The notes beneath the pieces were generated by a model. That model saw only the letters and a list, made by a program, of their open reading frames with translations. It made no database searches and was not told the origin of the DNA. DNA of 51,481 bases from an uncultured Tropicimonas sp. (GTDB taxonomy: Bacteria; Pseudomonadota; Alphaproteobacteria; Rhodobacterales; Rhodobacteraceae): the NCBI GenBank assembly GCA_947495685.1, contig CANLZY010000035.1:1-51481 (forward strand), given 5' to 3'. This document shows, piece by piece, positions 46,724 to 51,481 of the stretch. Within the stretch, counting starts at the first letter, position 1. Each line of letters starts with the position of its first letter. A program made the translations under genes and the position numbers.

Positions 46724-47148
46724 GGCGATCCCAAATCGCCACGCTGCCCGAGTGCCCGTAGCAGTTCTTTGCGCATCGCAGCAACATCGGCGCAGGCGCG
46801 ACGGATGTCATTCTCGGTTTCTTCTACGACAGGCAAGGAGCCAATATTCACGGCCTTAGCTAGCTGGTTGAGGTTATTGGCTATACGCGATCCTCCTAGC
46901 AAAGCGAGAAGCTTTGCCAAGCTAGCGTTATCCTGAACAGGGCGTCTGAGTTTCGAGCGGGCACGCTTGTGCGATGCACCATGCCCGTCAAAGAGTTTGC
47001 GCTTGATATAACTGCCCAGCGGCTCATCACCTGCCAGCTCTTCAAGGCGGCTTCTTTCCTCAAATGTCAGGCGCAAAGAGAATGGTGCCGGTTTCTTTTT
47101 TGGCTTATTTCGGGCTATCGTATTGAAATTATTGTCTGTTGTGCTCAT
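46720..47148 (-). CDS. mobC: MobC-like mobilization protein
   Basis: The 142-residue product has an RHH-like N-terminal segment (PFSLRLTFEERSRLEELAGD, GSYIKRKLF) and the MobC-like signature LLALLGGSRIANNLNQLAKAVNIGSLPV, near residue 80. MobC assists the relaxase at the transfer origin. It overlaps the relaxase start by four bases, and the previous small ORF reads over its start. ATG 47148 is chosen. Confidence 0.85.
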   Translation of the reverse strand: MSTTDNNFNTIARNKPKKKPAPFSLRLTFEERSRLEELAGDEPLGSYIKRKLFDGHGASHKRARSKLRRPVQDNASLAKLLALLGGSRIANNLNQLAKAVNIGSLPVVEETENDIRRACADVAAMRKELLRALGQRGDLGSP

Positions 47149-47287
47149 CGCCGCACCTCAGATCTTCAAGATCATATTGTGCGAGATGGGTTTCCCATTC
47201 TTCGAAAACCTTGAATAGATGGTTTAACTCATCTACGCTCAGGTCCACCAAAACACTGCTTTTTCCTCTCGTGCGACTTGACGACAT
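47129..47287 (-). CDS. 52-residue protein overlapping the mobC start
   Basis: A 52-codon frame from ATG 47287: MSSSRTRGKSSVLVDLSVDE, then LNHLFKVFEEWETHLAQYDL, acidic tail. It overlaps the mobC start by 20 bases, as expected for coupled genes of one operon. A stop lies 30 bases upstream, and no clear ribosome site precedes the ATG, which lowers confidence. It would be the first gene of a leftward small ORF-mobC-relaxase operon. Confidence 0.5.
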   Translation of the reverse strand: MSSSRTRGKSSVLVDLSVDELNHLFKVFEEWETHLAQYDLEDLRCGDEHNRQ

Positions 47288-47430
47288 GAAGGGAAATGAG
47301 AAGTTGGGCGTTCAGAACCCTCGATCCAGAGCGCACCGCAGCATCTCACGAAAAACCAACTGCAACGCGGCGCTATTGGTAGGTACCCCTTACTGATATT
47401 ATGAAAGAGATTGAGAGTAGTCTCATGGAG

Positions 47431-47452
47431 TGTTCGAAAAACTCATCGAACA
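47431..47452. repeat. Perfect hairpin before the IS element
   Basis: TGTTCGA (47431-47437) pairs with TCGAACA (47446-47452) around eight bases, 34 bases before the IS left end. The 47288-47430 stretch holds no gene that I recognise. Confidence 0.4.
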
Positions 47453-47550
47453 GCCCCCTCCAACTTGAGCCAATCTCGTAGCCGCTTGACCTGCTCCCCG
47501 GAAACGTCCGCGATTTCGGGTTTGTCTGTTTTTTTTGAAGGAGACAGACG

Positions 47551-47856
47551 ATGAGGCGATCAAGGTTCACGGAAGAACAGATCATCGGCATTCTGAAAGA
47601 ACACCAAGCCGGGCTTGGGGCGCAGGAACGTTTCCGCAAGCATGGCGTGAGCGATGCGACCTTCTACAAATGGCGTGGAAAGTTCGGCGGCATGGAAGTG
47701 TCCGATGCCAAGAAGCTCAAAGCTCTTGAGGCTGAAAATGCCAAACTCAAGAAGCTGCTGGCCGAACAGATGATGGATGTCTCGACACTGAAGGAAATGC
47801 TGGGATCGAGCCAGTGGAACGCCAATGGTCCGAGAGACATTGGCGAGGACTTCTGA
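47551..47856 (+). CDS. IS3-family transposase OrfA
   Basis: The 101-residue product is the helix-turn-helix OrfA: RRSRFTEEQIIGILKEHQAG, FRKHGVSDATFYKWRGKFGG, then a leucine-zipper helix ending in EMLGSSQW. The last residues after that read in a frame that leaves the family and may reflect the normal -1 frameshift region. The ATG follows GAAGGAGACAGACG. OrfA alone binds the terminal repeats. Confidence 0.8.
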   Translation: MRRSRFTEEQIIGILKEHQAGLGAQERFRKHGVSDATFYKWRGKFGGMEVSDAKKLKALEAENAKLKKLLAEQMMDVSTLKEMLGSSQWNANGPRDIGEDF

Positions 47857-48719
47857 GGCCTGATGCGCGGCGGCGCGCCGTGGATTGGGCCATGAAACAG
47901 AAGGGATATCGTCAGGGGCGGACCTGTGCCTTGGCCGGGATCGATCCACGCGTTTATCGGCGAACGCCAACACCGTCAGAAGATGCCGAACTTCGGGTTC
48001 GTTTGAGAAACCTGTCTTCGGAGCGGCGGCGGTTGGGATACAGGCGACTGCATCTCCTGCTGCGGCGTGAAGGATGGGCTGTGAACCGCTGCCCGGCAGT
48101 GAATGTCTACATGCACGGGAGGGAGGAAGAAAATCTACCGGATCTACAAGGAGGAAGGACTCACCGTGCGCAAACGCGGTGGCAGGAAGCGTGCCGTGGG
48201 CACCAGAGCGCCAATGGCGATCCCGCAAGGCCCAAACCAGCGGCGGTCTTTGGACTTCGTATCCGACAGCCTGTCGTGTGGTCGTCGGTTCCGCATTCTG
48301 AACGTGATCGATGACTTCAGCCGGGAATGCCTGGCCGCTGTGGTCGACACATCGCTGTCAGGCATTCGAGTTGCCCGTGAACTGGATCGAATTGCCGAGA
48401 TGCGGGGCTATCCCTGCATGGTGGTCAGCGACAACGGGACGGAGTTGACCCGCAACGCGATGCTGAGATGGCAGGAAAACCGTCAGATCGAGTGGCATTG
48501 CACCGCGCCCGAAGAGCCGATGCAGACCGCCTGGTGGGGAGCTTCAATGGTCTCATACGCGTTCAACTCCTCGACGAGGACCTCTTTGACAGCCTGCGAT
48601 GGACCCGCAGTTTGGCGGCGGAATGGTGCAAAGACTTCAATCACGACCGCCCGCATCCCATCCTCGCTGGCATGACGCCGATGGAGTGTGCCAACCGGTC
48701 AAGGGATACAAAGACCTGA
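47814..48719 (+). pseudogene. IS3-family transposase OrfB, frameshifted
   Basis: Three frames are needed to read it: RRRLGYRRLHLLLRREGWAV up to about 48080; then KKIYRIYKEEGLTVRKRGG to EEPMQT near 48525; then GSFNGLIRVQLLDEDLFDSL to the end. About 40 bases of odd sequence lie at the first break. The second break fits a one-base deletion against copy 2. The catalytic aspartates survive ([18 protein letters not shown]) but the glutamate is glycine (VGSFNG instead of VESFNG). It cannot be active. Confidence 0.85.
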
Positions 48720-48890
48720 ACAGTGCCAACTCATGAATGAGGGTTCCCGGGAGAACAGGTCAGAGCAGATCTCCAGCATTCAGCAAAATCACGGGTCTGT
48801 TCTGCGTTGCAACTGTCCGCTCCATGCCAAACTCGGACGCAGTGCGAGATTTCTCCTTTGCGGCATCGAAATCTCAGGCGGCACTTCGGA

Positions 48891-50570
48891 TTATCTGAAA
48901 ATCTCGGAAAGGACCGTGCCAGAGGCTCCGCTGGGCATTGTGGTGCCGAGGATTGCGCTCAGTGTGACCGCCACATCGACGGTCGCGACCTGGCGGGAGA
49001 CCCGTGCGGCTTCGATGCCCGGTCCGGCAAACAGTATTGGGACATGAGTGTCATAACGCCAGGGCGACCCATGCATGACCGCTATGGCGCCCGGATCAAG
49101 CAGGAACGAATAGGGCGACTGTACGACATAGATGTCGCCAGATCGCGCGGGGTGGAAGTTCCGACGGATCGGTCCTTCCAGGTAGTCTCCGCGCTGTTCG
49201 GGAAACGGCGCGCTGGGCATGGCCATCGCGATGCCGGGCCGGGCTGCAAGGCTGTCGACAATCAGCCGTTCGATCGCGCGTCGATCACCGCCGGCTGCCG
49301 AAATGGCCTCGTGGTCCAGATAGATGTAGGGTCGGAAGAAGGCCTTGATCGCGCCCTCGACACCGAAGGCCGCCGTGATTTCGGCGTTCAGGTCCTCCGC
49401 CAGCTCCGTGTGCCCGTTGCGCGCGGTGTCGTGGCCGTGATCGGCCATGAATTCGGGCATTTCGGGCATGCCGTGATCGGAGGACAGAACGTAGAGAACA
49501 TGGTCCCGCCCGACCTCCTGATCGAGAAACGCGAACAGGTCGGCGAGCGTCCGGTCGAGCCTGCGCACTACCTCCTCGTTCTCCAGGCTTGAGGGTCCGA
49601 AGAAATAATTGATTGCATCTACGCCGGAGAAGCTGAGGCTCAAATAGTCCACCGCGTCGTCCTTGCCGAGGTCTTCGCCCAGGACCGCAGCCTTGCCAAA
49701 CGAGGCGGTGAGTTGGTCGCCAAGCGGGCTCACAACCACCTGCGTGTAGTAGAGGCCGTCGTCCGGCGCCCCATAGCGATGCGGAAAGGTGCGGCCGAAC
49801 CCCTTGAGGTCGGTCTCGTAGGGCCGGTCGTCGTTTGCGGCAAGGAGATAACTGTCCAACGGGTCGGCCAGGGTCCACTCGGTCGCGATTGCCACATCCG
49901 CCGGACGGTCCGCGTTCCACTTTGTCACCCAGTCTGGATAGGCGTCGTAGTAATAGGTGCTGGTTTTGTAGGCACCGGTTGCGACCGACATCCAGAATGC
50001 CTTGCCGGCGTGCCCTGCCATAGCCACCGCCGACCGATCCTTGCCGGAGGCCGAAATCACCTTGGACTGGCCATTGTTCGATTTTATGAGTTCGTCGCCA
50101 AAGGTCGATGTCAGGAGGTTCGCCGGCGACCGACCCGTTGTCTCTGCGGCAGCCTGCGTCGGGTCGAGTTGATCGCCCTCCCCGTCGAATCCCGGCACTG
50201 GAAGCAACGCATAGTCTGGGTCTTCGATATTGTAGCCGAGCCGTCCATCGGCGCGATTGTACCAGGAATTCCCCACCATCCCGTGCTCGGAGGGATGAGC
50301 GCCGGTTGCAAGCGTGGCATGGCCGACAATCGTCTCGGTGTTCGCGTGGAGGTGATGCGCGTCGGTGTACCAGACGCCCTCCTCGGTCAGGCGACGGAAG
50401 CCATCCGGACCGAAGCTGCGGTCATATCGGCGAAGCAGATCCCCTCTCAGGCCGTCGACCGTGATCTGCACAATAAGGCGGGTATCCGATGCATCGGCGG
50501 CAATCGCGCCTTCAACGGGAAAAAGGAGCACGCTTGCCAATGCAACGCGCAGATAGTTACCTGGTGTCAT
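48891..50570 (-). CDS. Exported alkaline phosphatase family protein
   Basis: The 559-residue product starts with a signal peptide (MTPGNYLRVALASVLLF, then PVEGAIAADA) and is an alkaline phosphatase superfamily (PafA/nucleotide pyrophosphatase-like) enzyme. It has VQITVDGLRGDLLRR, the nucleophile Thr in NTETIVGHATLATGAHPSEH, DAINYFFGP, SSDHGMPEMPE and THVPILFAGPG. The likely metal residues Asp and His are in those motifs. ATG 50570 after GGAGCGGTAGA is chosen over 50600. It lies alone between two IS3 copies, as in a composite transposon. Confidence 0.88.
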   Translation of the reverse strand: MTPGNYLRVALASVLLFPVEGAIAADASDTRLIVQITVDGLRGDLLRRYDRSFGPDGFRRLTEEGVWYTDAHHLHANTETIVGHATLATGAHPSEHGMVGNSWYNRADGRLGYNIEDPDYALLPVPGFDGEGDQLDPTQAAAETTGRSPANLLTSTFGDELIKSNNGQSKVISASGKDRSAVAMAGHAGKAFWMSVATGAYKTSTYYYDAYPDWVTKWNADRPADVAIATEWTLADPLDSYLLAANDDRPYETDLKGFGRTFPHRYGAPDDGLYYTQVVVSPLGDQLTASFGKAAVLGEDLGKDDAVDYLSLSFSGVDAINYFFGPSSLENEEVVRRLDRTLADLFAFLDQEVGRDHVLYVLSSDHGMPEMPEFMADHGHDTARNGHTELAEDLNAEITAAFGVEGAIKAFFRPYIYLDHEAISAAGGDRRAIERLIVDSLAARPGIAMAMPSAPFPEQRGDYLEGPIRRNFHPARSGDIYVVQSPYSFLLDPGAIAVMHGSPWRYDTHVPILFAGPGIEAARVSRQVATVDVAVTLSAILGTTMPSGASGTVLSEIFR

Positions 50571-51048
50571 TCTACCGCTCCAATCGTGCTGTGCTTTCAA
50601 ACGCCTCCCGAGAGTCTAGGCAAACCATCCAAGAACACAACGATTGAGCAAGGGCACCTTGGCTTGATGGCAACGCGCCCATGGGCCGTGACCGCTCAAC
50701 CGACAATTGGCGCTCACAAATGCTGCACGACACTCCAGGGGCAGCTGTCGGGTAGCAGTATCTTGGCGGAGCGGCTGCCAAAGGAAATCAGCCATGGGTC
50801 TTGCACGTGGGCTGCGGCGACGCCGCGGGTCCGGGCTTTGCTCGTTTGGGCCAGCCACGACGGGCTCCATCCAGCCGTTAGCCGCGCCGATCACGAACGG
50901 CGGTGCCGGAGCGGCATCAAGGCGCGACAGGTCCAGAAAGCAACAACCCCTCGTTGATCGTTTCGCGAGACCCAACAACGAGCGCCTGATCTAAACGTAC
51001 GCAACGAGGCTGGAACAGATGCGTTCTAGGACTGAAGTTGAGGGAGCG
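50571..51048. other. Intergenic region with no recognised gene
   Basis: Open frames run through this GC-rich stretch on both strands, but none has a family motif or a clear start. It should contain the phosphatase promoter. Confidence 0.4.
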
Positions 51049-51481
51049 TGACGTGCTCCCCAAAGAGTTCTCGTTTGTGAGTTAGCTCTGTTCAGGTTTT
51101 GGTCTTCAGTTGACCGGTTAGCATAGTCTCGTGGCGTCAGGCCACTGAGGTTGGAATGGGGGCGGTGATGGTTGAAGTCGTCGCGCCATGCCTCCACCAA
51201 GTTGCGAGCGTGGGCCAGGCTGTCAAACAAGTGCTCGTTCAGGCATTCGTCGCGCATGCGTCCGTTGAAGCTTTCCACGAAACCATTCTGCATGGGCTTG
51301 CCCGGTGCGATGTAGTGCCAATCGACCTTGCGGTCTTCCTGCCACTTCAGGATCGCATTCGACGTCAGCTCCGTCCCGTTGTCGCTGACCACCATGCAGG
51401 GATGGCCCCGCATCTCGGCAATTCGATCCAGTTCACGGGCAACTCGAATGCCTGACAGCGATGTGTCGACCACAGCGGCCA
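50991..51481 (-). CDS. IS3-family transposase OrfB, 5' part outside the window
   Basis: The C-terminal part has [32 protein letters not shown] (aspartate), the catalytic [20 protein letters not shown] (glutamate), [19 protein letters not shown]. It has no frameshift in the visible part, unlike copy 1. The frame continues about 19 codons past the IS end at 51049 before its stop, so the last residues come from the flank. The start lies beyond 51481. Confidence 0.85.
   Translation of the reverse strand, partial: AAVVDTSLSGIRVARELDRIAEMRGHPCMVVSDNGTELTSNAILKWQEDRKVDWHYIAPGKPMQNGFVESFNGRMRDECLNEHLFDSLAHARNLVEAWRDDFNHHRPHSNLSGLTPRDYANRSTEDQNLNRANSQTRTLWGARHAPSTSVLERICSSLVAYV
51049..51481 (-). mobile_element. 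IS3-family insertion sequence, copy 2, partial
   Basis: The end TGACGTGCTCCCC (from 51049) resembles the copy 1 terminal repeat TGACCTGCTCCCC, and the coding strand is minus, so the copy is inverted relative to copy 1. It continues past the window edge. Confidence 0.75.

Larger units (their letters stand above)
47487..48762 (+). mobile_element. IS3-family insertion sequence, copy 1, degenerate
   Basis: The left end TGACCTGCTCCCCGGAAAC (from 47487) and the reverse complement of the right end (TGACCTGTTCTCCCGGGAAC, from 48762) match as imperfect terminal repeats. The 1276-base length fits the IS3 family. It holds an orfA and a broken orfB. No target-site duplication is visible at the ends. A related copy lies inverted at the window end. 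Confidence 0.8.

Noticed and set aside
47288-47486. Origin of transfer upstream of mobC
   Set aside because: A transfer origin is expected near here, and small palindromes occur (for example GATCTTCAAGATC at 47161-47173, inside the 52-residue ORF), but I could not match a nic-site consensus.

Overview
The window looks like chromosomal DNA of a Rhodobacteraceae-type alphaproteobacterium. The evidence is gene content and order: sdhCD-A-(small exported ORF)-B, an lgt/MidA-like/pgeF operon, divergent ethylmalonyl-CoA pathway genes (ccr and ecm), an acyl-homoserine-lactone luxI/luxR pair, a Hint-domain protein and a TIGR02300-type acidic protein. Everything is called by reading motifs; no database search was run.

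Region 1 (1-24113, core chromosome, GC-rich). It opens with a remnant of a sulfotransferase-like gene, then holds the succinate dehydrogenase operon, a DUF1989 protein, a leftward ybjN-proC-csaA-like cluster, ubiK, lgt and partners, an SDR/helicase pair, quorum-sensing genes, ccr/ecm, an H-NS-like protein, nucleoside salvage genes (deoD, tdk), a GntR regulator and a YgjP-like metallopeptidase. It ends at a complete tRNA-Ala(GGC) gene.

Region 2 (about 24114-47486, visibly more AT-rich in its middle) is an integrated mobilizable element next to the tRNA. Its left end holds a large serine recombinase whose reading frame runs into the tRNA gene. Next comes a leftward set with a VirD4-like coupling protein that has no visible N-terminal membrane segments, preceded by several very small membrane proteins. 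The right part holds ArdC, a relaxase, a MobC-like protein and small ORFs. No VirB-type mating-pair genes are seen, so it is more likely mobilizable than self-transmissible. Its cargo is a defence block: an uncharacterised two-gene module (356-aa unknown plus ankyrin protein), then a tight five-gene rightward operon of a type I restriction-modification system (hsdM, hsdS, hsdR) followed directly by a Hachiman-like pair (DUF1837/HamA nuclease-like protein and a 1208-aa HamB-like helicase).

Region 3 (47487-51481) is bounded by two related IS3-family copies in opposite orientation, the second cut by the window end. Between them lies a GC-rich, exported alkaline-phosphatase-family protein, so the segment resembles a composite transposon. 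The first IS is frameshifted and has lost its catalytic glutamate.

The right junction of the element and an origin of transfer could not be placed. The most interesting observations are the RM-Hachiman operon, the unknown/ankyrin module beside it, the paired microproteins in front of the coupling protein, and the recombinase-tRNA overlap.
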